The notes under the pieces: generated by a model
Told to the model about the DNA's origin: nothing
The model's database searches: none
The model's input: the letters and a program-made list of their open reading frames with translations, nothing else
Part shown: in pieces, positions 48,461 to 58,100 of the stretch
Layout of the letters: each line of letters begins with the position of its first letter
How positions within the stretch are numbered: the stretch's first letter is position 1
Source of the DNA: Pantoea agglomerans
GTDB taxonomy: Bacteria; Pseudomonadota; Gammaproteobacteria; Enterobacterales; Enterobacteriaceae
Reading direction: 5' to 3'
Assembly (NCBI RefSeq): GCF_021397715.1
Contig: NZ_CP090207.1
Location: 2,728,001 to 2,792,000, forward strand
Length of the DNA stretch: 64,000 nucleotides
Made by a program: the position numbers and the translations under genes

Positions 48461-49246
48461 ATGCTTTTTACCCTGAAAAAAGTGATCGGCGGGCTGTTGC
48501 TGCCCCTGCCGTTTCTGCTTTTGCTGATGGCGCTCGGCATTTTATTGCTTTGGTTCACTGACTGGCAGAAAAGCGGCAAAATTTTGATCTCCGCCAGCTG
48601 GTTATTTCTGCTGCTGCTAAGCCTGCAGCCGCTGGCCGATCGGCTGCTGCTGCCGCTCGATAGCCGTTATCCGACCTGGAACGGCACGCAGCCGGTCGAT
48701 AACATCGTGGTACTCGGCGGCGGCTACACCTTTAATCCGGACTGGGCGCCCAGCTCAAACCTGCTCAACAACAGCCTGCCACGCGTGGCGGAAGGGGTAC
48801 GTCAGTGGCATCGCTATCCGCAGGCTACCCTGATTTTTACCGGCGCCGCGGGTGGCACCAATCCAAAGAGCAGCGCCTGGGTCGCCGCGCAGGTTGCCGA
48901 AAGTCTCGGCGTGCCGGCCGATCGCATTCAGATTCTCGATCAGCCGCGGGATACCGCTGACGAAGCACAGGCGGTGAAGAAGAAGATTGGTCAGCGCCCC
49001 TTTCTGCTGATCAGCTCAGCCAATCATCTGCCCCGCGCAATGCGTTTCTTCCAGGCGGCAGGATTGAATCCGATTGCTGCGCCGGCCAACCAGCTGGCGA
49101 TCACCTCGCCGCTGAATGGCTGGGAGCGCGCCATTCCGTCCTCTATCTGGCTGAGTCACAGCGAGCGGGCAGTGTATGAAACACTGGGTACGGTATTGCA
49201 GCGACTGAAGGGAGACACAACGCGGTCATCCGAGCCAGGGGAGTAG
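48461..49246 (+). CDS. elyC: Envelope protein ElyC (DUF218)
   Basis: Inner-membrane protein of 261 residues (259 in E. coli) needed for normal peptidoglycan assembly and undecaprenyl phosphate recycling at low temperature. Two N-terminal membrane segments (about 8-32 and 38-58) are followed by a periplasmic DUF218 domain with IVVLGGGYTFNPDW, GVRQWHRYPQATLIFTGAAG, QPRDTADEAQAVKK and LLISSANHLPRAMRFFQAAG. A clear ribosome site, ACAGGAG, lies upstream. Its 3' end overlaps the convergent ycbJ by 21 bases, so there is no room for a terminator. Confidence 0.95.
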   Translation: MLFTLKKVIGGLLLPLPFLLLLMALGILLLWFTDWQKSGKILISASWLFLLLLSLQPLADRLLLPLDSRYPTWNGTQPVDNIVVLGGGYTFNPDWAPSSNLLNNSLPRVAEGVRQWHRYPQATLIFTGAAGGTNPKSSAWVAAQVAESLGVPADRIQILDQPRDTADEAQAVKKKIGQRPFLLISSANHLPRAMRFFQAAGLNPIAAPANQLAITSPLNGWERAIPSSIWLSHSERAVYETLGTVLQRLKGDTTRSSEPGE

Positions 49247-50119
49247 CTGGGTGCGGGCATGATCAAAACGGGACCGGTCAAATTCGCCGGTCTGCACCAG
49301 CTGATCGATGCAGTCCCACAGCTGATAGAGCCACCGTCGCCAGACAAAGCCTTCTGCCACCGGGGCCCGCTGCAGGTAAGCGTGCAGCAGCGCGGTTTCG
49401 GCTGGCGAATCATCGAGATGAATCAGGTCATATTCCCGCGGTGCCCATAGAATCGGTCCAGGCTGGGTCATCGCCAGCAGCTGATCGCTGCGCGGATTTT
49501 TCAGCGTACTTTGCAGCCTGACATTACCGTGCACCATGACACAGGGATCGTTAAAGTCGCGGAACAGATGCGCTAACCGCGCCCGGCTGCGAAACAGAAT
49601 CTGACGGTCGTCCAGCGTAAAGCCGGGCGGACGCAGATAGCTCAGGGTCGCCCATAGCACCTCAACCCGCTGCGCATACCAGGCGGGCCAGCGGTTTTCC
49701 TGCGTGCTGTCCACCGTACCGACCAGTCCATGACTGTCGAGCCGGTGCCAGGCCAGCAGCCCCTCCACCACCTGTTCGCAAAACTGTTGCCAGCGTTGTG
49801 CATCACGCGCCGGTGCTTCTGCCGGTACGCCATTGAGTCGCGCCAGCAGCAGCATTTCATGCACCGGCGGCTGCTGGCTCATCACCAGGCCAAATACCAC
49901 CGGCACCGCAATCAGCCCGGCGTGGCCGAGTAACGCCAGTTTTTTGGCTTCCAGCGCGGCACGTCCCTGATGACGGAAATATTTCGCCATCACCGGCATC
50001 GGCTGTCCTTTATCGTCGTACAGCGCATAAATTCGGGCAGGCGGATGTTCGCTGATGATTTCGAGACGGCTGATGGGCTCGCCCAGCACCAGCGCCAGTT
50101 CGGTTTTGAGCTGTTCCAT
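49226..50119 (-). CDS. ycbJ: YcbJ, phosphotransferase-like protein
   Basis: Protein of 297 residues matching E. coli YcbJ at length and conserved blocks. It resembles the aminoglycoside phosphotransferase/kinase-like fold: MVHGNVRLQSTLKN occupies the catalytic-loop position (HxN instead of HxD), and LLAMTQPGPILWAPREYDLIHLDD the metal-binding region, so classical kinase activity is doubtful. Other blocks: VVEGLLAWHRLDSHGLVGTVDSTQENRWPAWY. Function is unknown. It lies between elyC and kdsB, its normal place, with the 3' end overlapping elyC. Confidence 0.92.
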   Translation of the reverse strand: MEQLKTELALVLGEPISRLEIISEHPPARIYALYDDKGQPMPVMAKYFRHQGRAALEAKKLALLGHAGLIAVPVVFGLVMSQQPPVHEMLLLARLNGVPAEAPARDAQRWQQFCEQVVEGLLAWHRLDSHGLVGTVDSTQENRWPAWYAQRVEVLWATLSYLRPPGFTLDDRQILFRSRARLAHLFRDFNDPCVMVHGNVRLQSTLKNPRSDQLLAMTQPGPILWAPREYDLIHLDDSPAETALLHAYLQRAPVAEGFVWRRWLYQLWDCIDQLVQTGEFDRSRFDHARTQLLPWLG

Positions 50120-50206
50120 GGGGCATCCTCCTCAGATGAATAGCAGACTATCCTGAAGGGACTACAGATAAGAAGTTTAGCGACGGATCAACAAAACTGC
50201 GCAGTA

Positions 50207-50225
50207 ACGGGGAGTCTCTCCCCGT
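50207..50225. terminator. Hairpin after kdsB
   Basis: Perfect stem ACGGGGAG-TCT-CTCCCCGT (50207-50225) lies five bases beyond the kdsB stop. The T tract (TTTT) is on the plus-strand side, so for kdsB the terminator is weak. Confidence 0.55.
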
Positions 50226-50229
50226 TTTA

Positions 50230-50979
50230 TCAGGCCTGCATTGCTGCGCGAACGCGCTGCAGGTCGTCCGGCGTATCAACGCCAACGCTGGGAATCGTTT
50301 TCGCCACCGCAACATGAATTTTCTCGCCGTACCACAGCACCCGCAACTGCTCAAGCAGCTCGATCTGCTCCAGCGGGCAAGGCGCCCAGGCGACATAGCG
50401 GCGAATAAAGCCCGCGCGATAAGCATAAATGCCGATGTGACGCAGCAGCGTGTCGCCAATCTGCTCGCGCGAGCTGGCATAACGTTCACGATCCCAGGGG
50501 ATAGTGGCACGCGAAAAATAGAGCGCATGGCCATGCACGTCCATAACCACTTTCACCGCATTCGGATTAAACGCCTCTTCCGCATCGGTGATTGGCACCG
50601 CCAGCGTCGCCATTCCTGCCGTGGAACCGGCCAGATTGGTGGCGACCTGGCGCACGATCTCCGCCGGGATCATGGGCTCATCGCCCTGCACGTTGACGAT
50701 GATCTCATCATCAGCAAACTGATATTTTTCAATCACCTCTGCCAGACGCTCGGTGCCGGACTGATGATCGGCGCGCGTCATGCAGACTTCACCGCCAGCG
50801 GCTTGCACCGCCTGTGCCACATCCGGATGATCGGTAGCGACGATGACCCGACTGGCGCCCGATTCACGGGCGCGCTCCATTACATGCACCACCATCGGCT
50901 TGCCGTGAATATCCACTAACGGCTTGCCTGGCAGGCGGGTTGACGCATAACGCGCAGGAATGATGGCGATGAAACTCAT
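50230..50979 (-). CDS. kdsB: CMP-Kdo synthetase
   Basis: 3-deoxy-D-manno-octulosonate cytidylyltransferase, 249 residues (248 in E. coli), activates Kdo with CTP for lipopolysaccharide inner core. The nucleotidyltransferase opening [19 protein letters not shown] is followed by [31 protein letters not shown] (metal site) and [16 protein letters not shown]. The start overlaps the ycaR stop by four bases. Together with lpxK and msbA upstream it forms a lipopolysaccharide gene run. Confidence 0.97.
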   Translation of the reverse strand: MSFIAIIPARYASTRLPGKPLVDIHGKPMVVHVMERARESGASRVIVATDHPDVAQAVQAAGGEVCMTRADHQSGTERLAEVIEKYQFADDEIIVNVQGDEPMIPAEIVRQVATNLAGSTAGMATLAVPITDAEEAFNPNAVKVVMDVHGHALYFSRATIPWDRERYASSREQIGDTLLRHIGIYAYRAGFIRRYVAWAPCPLEQIELLEQLRVLWYGEKIHVAVAKTIPSVGVDTPDDLQRVRAAMQA

Positions 50980-51158
50980 GGATGAATCTCTTCAACCGAC
51001 AGCGTGCGCGCTTCATTCTCCAGTAATACCGGAATACCGTCACGCACCGGGAACGCCAGGCCATCCGGTTTGCAGATCAACTCCTGCTGCGCATTGTTGT
51101 AGTAAAGTTTGCCATTGCACACCGGGCAGGCAACGATTTCGAGTAAACGATGATCCAT
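50976..51158 (-). CDS. ycaR: Trm112-like small protein YcaR
   Basis: UPF0434 protein of 60 residues, same length as E. coli YcaR. The Trm112-type fold is seen in [41 protein letters not shown] pair and a later cysteine are present, but the full four-cysteine zinc site is not. Function is unknown. GGAGG precedes the ATG at 51158, and the 3' end is coupled to kdsB. Confidence 0.95.
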   Translation of the reverse strand: MDHRLLEIVACPVCNGKLYYNNAQQELICKPDGLAFPVRDGIPVLLENEARTLSVEEIHP

Positions 51159-51244
51159 ATGTCCTCCATCAGGGACCGAATGCGTAAGGGATAAAGCATA
51201 CCATAGCCCAGCCCGGGCGGCAGGGCGTAAAACGTATCAGTGCA

Positions 51245-52477
51245 TCACCGGTTGCCAGGCTGGGATTGCAGTGACCAGCTGGCCGGCCAGTGCTGCCGCA
51301 GAGCGGCGGGAACCTGCAGCAGAGAAACGGTTTCCGCGCCCTGCCAGGCTGCAAAACGCGTTATCGCCCGCCGGATATCTCCGGCAAATTGCAACGTGAC
51401 CCGCGTCCGATCCTCCAGCCAGACATTTTTAATCTCCAGCTGTTTTGACTGGCGCACCATCCGGGCATCCAGTCGACCTTTTATCTCGCCACGATGCAGG
51501 ATCGGCAATACGAAATAGCCAAATTTCCGTTTTGCCTCGGGCGTATAACACTCAATGCGGTAATCAAAGCTGAACAGCTCCAGCGCGCGTTTGCGATCCC
51601 AGACCACCGGATCGAACGGCGACAGCAGCGCGCTGTGGGTTGCCTGTAACGGGGATTCAAGCAACGGCAGCGAATCACGGTGCAGCCACATTTCGCCCAG
51701 CTCTTCGGTGGTCACCGCGATGACTTCTCCCGCGTCCTGCGCATCCGCCAGGAAGGCGCTCAGCGGCACCCGTTTCAGCCGGTAGTAGTCGGCCAGCCAG
51801 CTGGCGCGAAAGATGCCGAGACTGCGGGCACTGTTGAGTAACATTAAGCGGGTCGCTTCGGCTTCGCTGATGCTGTGCAGCGCATCCTGCCAGTCAGGCA
51901 TTACCCGGCTGCGCAGATCGTATACCCGCTGAAAATTGCGGCGTTCGGCCACCATCAACTCACCGGCGCTGAACAGATTCTCCAGATGCCGCTTGTGCGG
52001 TTTCCATGCCCACCATCCCGGTTTATGGTTTTCGGCAGGCGCAAAATCGGCAGCCCGCACCGGACCGTTTTCGCGGATCTGCTGCAGCAATTCGGCGATC
52101 TCCTGCTGATGATCAGCTACCCACTGCGCGTTATATTTCCAGCCCAGCCGTTCCGGCGACAGCATGCGGTGCCGCAGCAGCCTGTAGTCGGCGCGTGGAA
52201 TAAAGCAGGCTTCGTGTGCCCAGTATTCAAACACCTTACCCTCAGCCAGTGCCTGTTCCAGCCACGCCTGCGGATAGTCACCAAGGCGACTGAACAGCAC
52301 CAGATAGGGGCTGCGGGCAACGACGTTAATGGTATCGATTTGCAGCAGCGACATGCGTGAGATGCAGTCAATCAGATCCTGATAGCGGGCGCGTTTTGCT
52401 GGCGGGCGCAGCAGGCCCTGCGCGGCGAGATGAAGGTGGCGTGCTTGTCGTAACGAAAGTGAATGCTGCGGGTTCAT
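51245..52477 (-). CDS. ycaQ: DNA interstrand-crosslink glycosylase YcaQ
   Basis: HTH_42 superfamily DNA glycosylase of 410 residues, the same as E. coli YcaQ, which unhooks nitrogen-mustard interstrand crosslinks and N7-alkylguanines. Three winged-helix domains are expected; the catalytic QxD motif is present in SLLQIDTINVVARSPY. Other blocks are EYWAHEACFIPRADYRLLRHR, WWAWKPHKRHLENLF and LSPFDPVVWDRKRALELF. The ATG at 52477 has AAGGAAGA upstream and gives the family length; the open frame extends 17 residues further without conservation. It lies between lpxK (24 bases away) and ycaR. Confidence 0.94.
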   Translation of the reverse strand: MNPQHSLSLRQARHLHLAAQGLLRPPAKRARYQDLIDCISRMSLLQIDTINVVARSPYLVLFSRLGDYPQAWLEQALAEGKVFEYWAHEACFIPRADYRLLRHRMLSPERLGWKYNAQWVADHQQEIAELLQQIRENGPVRAADFAPAENHKPGWWAWKPHKRHLENLFSAGELMVAERRNFQRVYDLRSRVMPDWQDALHSISEAEATRLMLLNSARSLGIFRASWLADYYRLKRVPLSAFLADAQDAGEVIAVTTEELGEMWLHRDSLPLLESPLQATHSALLSPFDPVVWDRKRALELFSFDYRIECYTPEAKRKFGYFVLPILHRGEIKGRLDARMVRQSKQLEIKNVWLEDRTRVTLQFAGDIRRAITRFAAWQGAETVSLLQVPAALRQHWPASWSLQSQPGNR

Positions 52478-52500
52478 TCTCTTCCTTATTGATCGGGAAA

Positions 52501-53496
52501 TTAATGTCCTGGCTGGCCGCTGCGGCACAGCTGTTCAATATCGGCCAGCAGCGGTGCTACGGCCTCTCCCTTCAGACTGGCATCGACCGGCAGATACCAC
52601 CAGTTGGGCTGGGCAAAGTGGCGGCATTTTACCGCATCTTTTTCGGTCATCAGCAGTTGCTGTCCGGCCTGAGTCAGCCGCGCCAGCTCATCCTGACTGT
52701 AAGCGTGATGATCGGCAAACGCGATCTCGGCGACCGGCGTCAGCCCCTGCTGTTTCAGGGTGGTAAAGAAGCGCGGCGGGTGACCAATACCGGCCATGGC
52801 GACCACCGAATGAAGCTGGTCAGCCGGGCGGGTTTCGCCGGTCAGCAGATGGGTTGCCAGGCCTGGCTGAAGCTGCATCGCAATTTCACCGGGCTCCGCT
52901 TCTCCGCCGTTGACCACAATCGCATCAACCTGGCGCAGACGATCGGCGCGTTCACGCATCGGTCCGGCGGGTAGCCACCAGCCATTGCCAAAGCGACGGA
53001 CACCATCCACCACCACAATTTCGCGATCGCGCTGCAATGCGTAATGTTGCAGGCCGTCATCAGTGATAATCACATCTAACGGCCCCTGATTCAGCAGCGC
53101 TTCAATTGCCCGCCGCCGTTCTGGTGCCACGGCCACGGGCGCACCGGTGCGCTGGGCAATCAGCACCGGCTCATCGCCGGCCTGTTCGGTAGCGGTCCGG
53201 GCGGTAACCAGCAGCGGATAATGTTCTGCTTTACCGCCGTAGCCACGCGACACCACACCCGCGCGCAGACCGCGCTGTTGCAATGCCTCGACCAGCCAGA
53301 TCACCACCGGCGTTTTTCCATTACCGCCAGCCGTAAGATTGCCCACCACCACCACCGGCAGCGGCGCGCGCCAGCTTTTACGCCAGCCGCGCTGATAACT
53401 GTAACGAATCAGAGTGGCGATCGCCCCATACAGCAGGCTCAGTGGCCATAACAGCAGCCATAAGGGTGAGCGTCCACTCCAGATGCGCTCAATCAT
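52501..53496 (-). CDS. lpxK: Tetraacyldisaccharide 4'-kinase LpxK
   Basis: LpxK, 331 residues (328 in E. coli), phosphorylates the lipid A disaccharide at the 4' position at the inner face of the inner membrane. One N-terminal membrane helix (about 12-32) precedes the kinase domain with P-loop [17 protein letters not shown] (about 49-65), [27 protein letters not shown] and [15 protein letters not shown] [14 protein letters not shown]. The start overlaps the msbA stop by four bases, as in E. coli. Essential in most Gram-negatives. Confidence 0.97.
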   Translation of the reverse strand: MIERIWSGRSPLWLLLWPLSLLYGAIATLIRYSYQRGWRKSWRAPLPVVVVGNLTAGGNGKTPVVIWLVEALQQRGLRAGVVSRGYGGKAEHYPLLVTARTATEQAGDEPVLIAQRTGAPVAVAPERRRAIEALLNQGPLDVIITDDGLQHYALQRDREIVVVDGVRRFGNGWWLPAGPMRERADRLRQVDAIVVNGGEAEPGEIAMQLQPGLATHLLTGETRPADQLHSVVAMAGIGHPPRFFTTLKQQGLTPVAEIAFADHHAYSQDELARLTQAGQQLLMTEKDAVKCRHFAQPNWWYLPVDASLKGEAVAPLLADIEQLCRSGQPGH

Positions 53497-55241
53497 TGGC
53501 CGAATTGCATCTTATGCAGCTGGGCATAGGCCCCACGCTCCGCTAACAGCACCTGGTGCGTGCCGCGCTCAACAATCTGACCATCTTCAATCACCACGAT
53601 TTCATCCGCTTTTTCGATGGTAGAGAGTCGGTGCGCAATCACCAGAGAGGTACGGTTCTTCTGCAGTTCGTCCAGCGCCGACTGAATGGCCCGCTCAGAT
53701 TCGGTATCCAGCGCCGAGGTGGCTTCATCAAGGATCAGAATCGGGCAATCACGTAACAGAGCACGCGCAATCGCAATACGCTGACGCTGGCCGCCTGACA
53801 GCAGCACGCCGTTTTCGCCGATCACTGTATCCAGGCCCTTATCCATCTTATTGATGAAATCCATCGCATGCGCCATAGTCGCGGCCTTTTCGATCTCCGC
53901 GCGGCTGTACTGCTCGCTGCGGGCATAGGCGATATTATTAGCAATGGTGTCATTGAACAGATGAACATTCTGCGACACCAGGGCGACCTGGTTACGCAGC
54001 GAACGTAAGGTGTACTCACGCAAATCGAAACCATCCAGCAGAATTTCGCCCTGCTGAATATCGTAGAAGCGGGTCAGCAAACTAGCCATGGTCGACTTAC
54101 CGGAGCCGGAACGCCCCACCAGTGCCACCGTTTTGCCTGCCGGCAGCGAGAGATTGATATTACGCAGCGCCGGAATATCACGACCCGGATAGGTAAAGGT
54201 GACGTTACGAAACTCAATATCGCCCTTCGCACGGGTGATTTCACGAGTACCGTTATCCACTTCCTGCTTGCTGTCCAGAATAGAGAACAGCGTCTGACAG
54301 GCTGCCATACCGCGCTGGAACTGGGCATTAACGTTAGTCAGTGACTTCAGTGGACGCATCAGCGCGATCATTGATGAGAAGACCACGGTAATAGTACCGG
54401 CGGTTAAGGTATCCATCACGCTCGGGAAGCTGGCAGCATAGAGTACAAAAGCCAGTGCCAGAGAGGCGATCAGCTGAATCACCGGATCGGAGATGGACGA
54501 GGCTGAAACCAGCTTCATACCCTGCTGACGCATGCGATTACTGACGCGGGCAAAGCGCTCAGACTCGATCTCCTGGCCGCCGAAAATCAGCACTTCTTTA
54601 TGACCCTTCAGCATCTGTTCCGCGCTGGTCGTCACCTGGCCCATGGTGTTTTGCATGGTTTTACTGATGTTACGGAAACGCTTGGAGACGGTGCGGATCG
54701 CAAAGGAAACGATCGGTGCCAGTACAATCAGAATCAACGACAGCTGCCAGCTGTAGTAAAACATCATGATGAACAGGCCAATAATGGAGGCACCTTCACG
54801 TACCACCGTAACCAGCGCACCCGAAGAGGAAGACGCAACCTGCTCTGAATCGTAGGTGATACGTGACAACAGGGTGCCGGTCGACTGCTGGTCGAAGAAT
54901 GAGACCGGCATGCCCATCATGTGGCTGAACAGCCGACGGCGGATAGTCATTACCACATTGCCAGAAACCCAGGAGATGCAGTAGCTGGAGATATAGCTGG
55001 TCACGCCGCGGATCAGCATCAGGCCGATAACCACTAGCGGCATCCACAGCATCACCGATTTATCGGCTTTACCAAAACCATCATCCAGTAACGGTTTCAA
55101 CAGGGAGAGCATTAAGGCGTCGCCCGCAGCGTTAATAACCAGGGCAACGGACGCCACAATTAATCCCGCCTTGTTAGGCGCGATCATTGGCCAGAGTCGG
55201 CGGAATGTCTGCCACGTAGAGAGATCTTTATCTAGATGCAT
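53493..55241 (-). CDS. msbA: Lipid A ABC flippase MsbA
   Basis: Homodimeric ABC exporter half-transporter of 582 residues (as in E. coli) that flips core-lipid A across the inner membrane. Six membrane helices occupy about residues 20-320 ([40 protein letters not shown]). The ATPase domain has Walker [10 protein letters not shown] (about 376-384), signature [16 protein letters not shown], Walker [13 protein letters not shown] and the switch histidine in [11 protein letters not shown]. All catalytic residues are present. It overlaps lpxK by four bases and follows comEC by 34. Confidence 0.98.
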   Translation of the reverse strand: MHLDKDLSTWQTFRRLWPMIAPNKAGLIVASVALVINAAGDALMLSLLKPLLDDGFGKADKSVMLWMPLVVIGLMLIRGVTSYISSYCISWVSGNVVMTIRRRLFSHMMGMPVSFFDQQSTGTLLSRITYDSEQVASSSSGALVTVVREGASIIGLFIMMFYYSWQLSLILIVLAPIVSFAIRTVSKRFRNISKTMQNTMGQVTTSAEQMLKGHKEVLIFGGQEIESERFARVSNRMRQQGMKLVSASSISDPVIQLIASLALAFVLYAASFPSVMDTLTAGTITVVFSSMIALMRPLKSLTNVNAQFQRGMAACQTLFSILDSKQEVDNGTREITRAKGDIEFRNVTFTYPGRDIPALRNINLSLPAGKTVALVGRSGSGKSTMASLLTRFYDIQQGEILLDGFDLREYTLRSLRNQVALVSQNVHLFNDTIANNIAYARSEQYSRAEIEKAATMAHAMDFINKMDKGLDTVIGENGVLLSGGQRQRIAIARALLRDCPILILDEATSALDTESERAIQSALDELQKNRTSLVIAHRLSTIEKADEIVVIEDGQIVERGTHQVLLAERGAYAQLHKMQFGQ

Positions 55242-55275
55242 TATTTATTCACGCTGTTGGAAATAGCCGGCCATT

Positions 55276-57543
55276 CTACCTGGATTCGCGTTTGACGCCA
55301 AACCACTGATGGTACCAACGGGGCATTAATTGATCGCGCAGGCTGTAAACCGCAATTTTACCCTGTTGGATAGTGATGCTGATCTGGCCCGACTGACCGG
55401 TGTCGAGCCAGTTAAAACCGGCTCGCTGGTAATTTTCCAGCACGCTTTTTGCCGGCATATGCCAGGCGTTGTAGCGCGCCAGAGAGGCAAGTGCTGTTTT
55501 GCCGGCCGCGCTGCGCAACAACAGCGGGGTTGAGGACGTGCGGCTGCCGTGATGCGGCACCTGCAGGATATCGACCCTGAGACGCTGCTTCTCCAGCGCC
55601 ACCAGCTGACGCTCCGCTATCGCCTCGATATCGCCGGTTAACAGCAATCTCACCTGACCATCATCGACGATGATGACACAGGAATCGTTGTTGTCGCCGC
55701 GGGTCGGCAGGGACAATGGCCAGAGAACGTCAAACTGGAGCCGGCCCCAGCGCCATTGCGTACCGCGTACACAAGGCAGATGGGCGTCGTTTGCCAGCGC
55801 GCTACGCACGTTAACCGTCGGCCAGCGCGCAGTTATCGCCGCAAGTCCACCGCTGTGGTCGAGATGTTTATGACTGAGGATGATCTGCTTCAGTCGCAGC
55901 TGCTTGCGCTCCAGCCAGGGGATAATCACCCGGCTGCCAGCGTTGTCGCTCTGCCAGCGCGGACCGGTATCATACAGTACCGCTTCATCGCCCTGACTGA
56001 TCACCATACTTAAACCGTGACCGACATCCAGCATATCGATGCGCCATCCCGGCTCCTGTTTCGGCTGGCGACTCATGATTATCGCGAGCGCAATTGCACT
56101 GCTGCTCAGAGGCAGAGCGAAGAACAGCTGGGTTCGCCATAGAATCAGACCGCCCCATATCAGCACCGCGAAAAAAACGGTGCCGTGCAGCGGCCACCAG
56201 CCTGGCGGCAAGGCTGCCAGAGACTGTAATAGTGCCCGTAACGACAGATCCGCAGCCTGCCAGAAGAGTATCGATAACGCAGGTAGAGGCAGCAGCATTG
56301 CGATAAGAATCAGCGGCACGGTAACGAATGACACCACCGGAACGGCCAACACGTTAGCCACCAGTGCAGTCAGGCTGATACCATTAAAGATAGCCACCTG
56401 CAGCGGTGCCATCAGCAACAGCATTCCCAGCTGAAGATGCAGCAGCTGCAGCGGTAACCAGCGCCGTTGATGGCGGAATCGGCGGGAGAGCGGGAACCAG
56501 TGATACCAGATCAGCAGCATGGCGACAGCCAGCGTCGAGAGCCAGAAGCTTTCTGACAGCACAGTCAGGGGATCGAGGATCAACAGCAGCGCTACGCAAT
56601 ATGTCCAGACCTGCCAGCTATTGAGCTGAATGCTGGCAATGCGGGTGAGCGTCCAGAGCGTCAGCGCCAGCAGTGCGCGCTGTGCTGGCGGATGCGCCCC
56701 CGACAGCCAGGTGTATAGCGCAGCAAACAGCCAGCTGAGTAACAGTGGAAAACCGTAACTGATATAGCGGGCCGGCAGCGCAAATTGCAGTCCGCGAGCC
56801 AGCAGCCAGCCGCTGCCTGCCGCCAGCGCAATGTGCATACCTGAAATCGCCATCAGATGAGCGGTACCGGTATCACGCAACAATTGACGCGTTTCGCGGC
56901 TCAAATCATCGCGGATGCCGAAGGCCAGAGCCTCTAATGTGGCATGTGACGGTAAGGCGGCTGTCTGTCTGCGGTGCCGCAGGATGAATCGCCAGCGCCA
57001 GTTACACTGACTCTTATCCGCAACCTGCTGAAGAATGTGCCCCTGTAACGGCGTATTATTCGCCAGCGCAAAACGCTGAGCATCAAAATCGCCCTCATTC
57101 AGCCGGGCATGAACCGCCCGCAGTCGTAATCGCATTGTCCAGCGCTGGCCGGGACAATACTGTTCAGGATCGGCATCGAAATAGAGCCAGGCAAAACGAG
57201 GTGGAAACAGCCAGCGCTCGCCCTCTTTCAGCAGGTGAACCCTGATTTGCCTGCTCTCCTTTTTCAGTTCGACAATGCGGATGCTGTAGGTGGCTGGTCG
57301 TGCGGCATGATGCTCAATATCCCTGACCATTAACCTTGCATCGTTACAAGCCCATGCCAGTAGCAGCAGTGCGAGCCCGCTTATGCGCAGGGTTGGCAGA
57401 CGACATTGCAGTAATGCGATCCCTGTCAGCAGCAAGCCCAGAATGCTTTCCCCGGCAGGAAGCCGGGCGATAAACAGTAAAGGCAGCGTAGCCATAATGC
57501 CCAGCCGGGCTACAACCATCCATGTCAGCATAATCACATCCAT
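55276..57543 (-). CDS. ycaI: ComEC/Rec2 DNA uptake channel protein
   Basis: Inner-membrane protein of 755 residues (754 in E. coli YcaI), homologous to ComEC/Rec2, the channel for single-stranded DNA entry in competent bacteria. It has an N-terminal membrane pair, an OB-like soluble segment, the competence domain with many helices (DTGTAHLMAISGMHIALAAG is a landmark) and a C-terminal metallo-beta-lactamase-like domain with DVGHGLSMVIS, ILSHKHLDHSGGL and VPHHGSRTSST. Metal ligands appear intact. ATG 57543 and ATG 57531 are both possible; neither has an ideal ribosome site. Divergence from E. coli is high compared with the neighbours, typical for this gene. tfoX in the same window is its likely regulator. 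Confidence 0.92.
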   Translation of the reverse strand: MDVIMLTWMVVARLGIMATLPLLFIARLPAGESILGLLLTGIALLQCRLPTLRISGLALLLLAWACNDARLMVRDIEHHAARPATYSIRIVELKKESRQIRVHLLKEGERWLFPPRFAWLYFDADPEQYCPGQRWTMRLRLRAVHARLNEGDFDAQRFALANNTPLQGHILQQVADKSQCNWRWRFILRHRRQTAALPSHATLEALAFGIRDDLSRETRQLLRDTGTAHLMAISGMHIALAAGSGWLLARGLQFALPARYISYGFPLLLSWLFAALYTWLSGAHPPAQRALLALTLWTLTRIASIQLNSWQVWTYCVALLLILDPLTVLSESFWLSTLAVAMLLIWYHWFPLSRRFRHQRRWLPLQLLHLQLGMLLLMAPLQVAIFNGISLTALVANVLAVPVVSFVTVPLILIAMLLPLPALSILFWQAADLSLRALLQSLAALPPGWWPLHGTVFFAVLIWGGLILWRTQLFFALPLSSSAIALAIIMSRQPKQEPGWRIDMLDVGHGLSMVISQGDEAVLYDTGPRWQSDNAGSRVIIPWLERKQLRLKQIILSHKHLDHSGGLAAITARWPTVNVRSALANDAHLPCVRGTQWRWGRLQFDVLWPLSLPTRGDNNDSCVIIVDDGQVRLLLTGDIEAIAERQLVALEKQRLRVDILQVPHHGSRTSSTPLLLRSAAGKTALASLARYNAWHMPAKSVLENYQRAGFNWLDTGQSGQISITIQQGKIAVYSLRDQLMPRWYHQWFGVKRESR

Positions 57544-57684
57544 CCTGATGAAGAGACTTATTCTGAACGGCTGGAGGAGGCGTTAAAGCAGGTAATCAGA
57601 CAGTCGCGAGCGGTATCGCATTAATTCGCTGGTGTTGCAGAACAGGTTGCACCCATCCGGATGTCAGCGCGGAAAAATAGCGGG

Positions 57685-57715
57685 TAAAAAAAAACGACAC
57701 CCGGAGGTGTCGTTT
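57685..57715 (-). terminator. ihfB intrinsic terminator
   Basis: On the minus strand AAACGACACC-TCCG-GGTGTCGTTT (57692-57715) has a ten-base stem followed by about nine T residues. It lies 19 bases after the ihfB stop. Confidence 0.95.
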
Positions 57716-57733
57716 GTCTGGTTCGGTATCGGC

Positions 57734-58018
57734 TTAGCCGTAGATATTTGCGCGATCGCGCAGCTCTTTGCCTGGCTTGAAGTGGGGAACGTATTTACCT
57801 TCCAGATCCACTTTGTCACCCGTTTTCGGGTTACGACCGGTGCGCGGAGCGCGATAGTGCAAAGAAAAGCTGCCGAATCCCCGGATTTCGATGCGTTCGC
57901 CTTGTGCCAGCGTTGTGGCCATGTGCTCAAGCATCTCTTTTACTGCATCCTCAACGACTTTCGCCGGTATATGAGTATGCTGTCCCGCCAGTCTTTCGAT
58001 CAGTTCTGACTTGGTCAT
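57734..58018 (-). CDS. ihfB: Integration host factor beta subunit
   Basis: IHF-beta, 94 residues as in E. coli, pairs with IHF-alpha to bend DNA sharply at specific sites. The HU/IHF fold is complete: [20 protein letters not shown], the beta-arm with [20 protein letters not shown] (the intercalating proline lies in RNP), and [15 protein letters not shown]. It follows rpsA by 82 bases and may be read partly from rpsA, as in E. coli, and ends at a strong terminator. Confidence 0.98.
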   Translation of the reverse strand: MTKSELIERLAGQHTHIPAKVVEDAVKEMLEHMATTLAQGERIEIRGFGSFSLHYRAPRTGRNPKTGDKVDLEGKYVPHFKPGKELRDRANIYG

Positions 58019-58100
58019 GTAACCTCCGGTTTATCCCTCTGGGAAAGTATGACAGCTTTTACCGAAACCGGGTGGTTGCCCACCCGGTGCTTCAGGTCGA

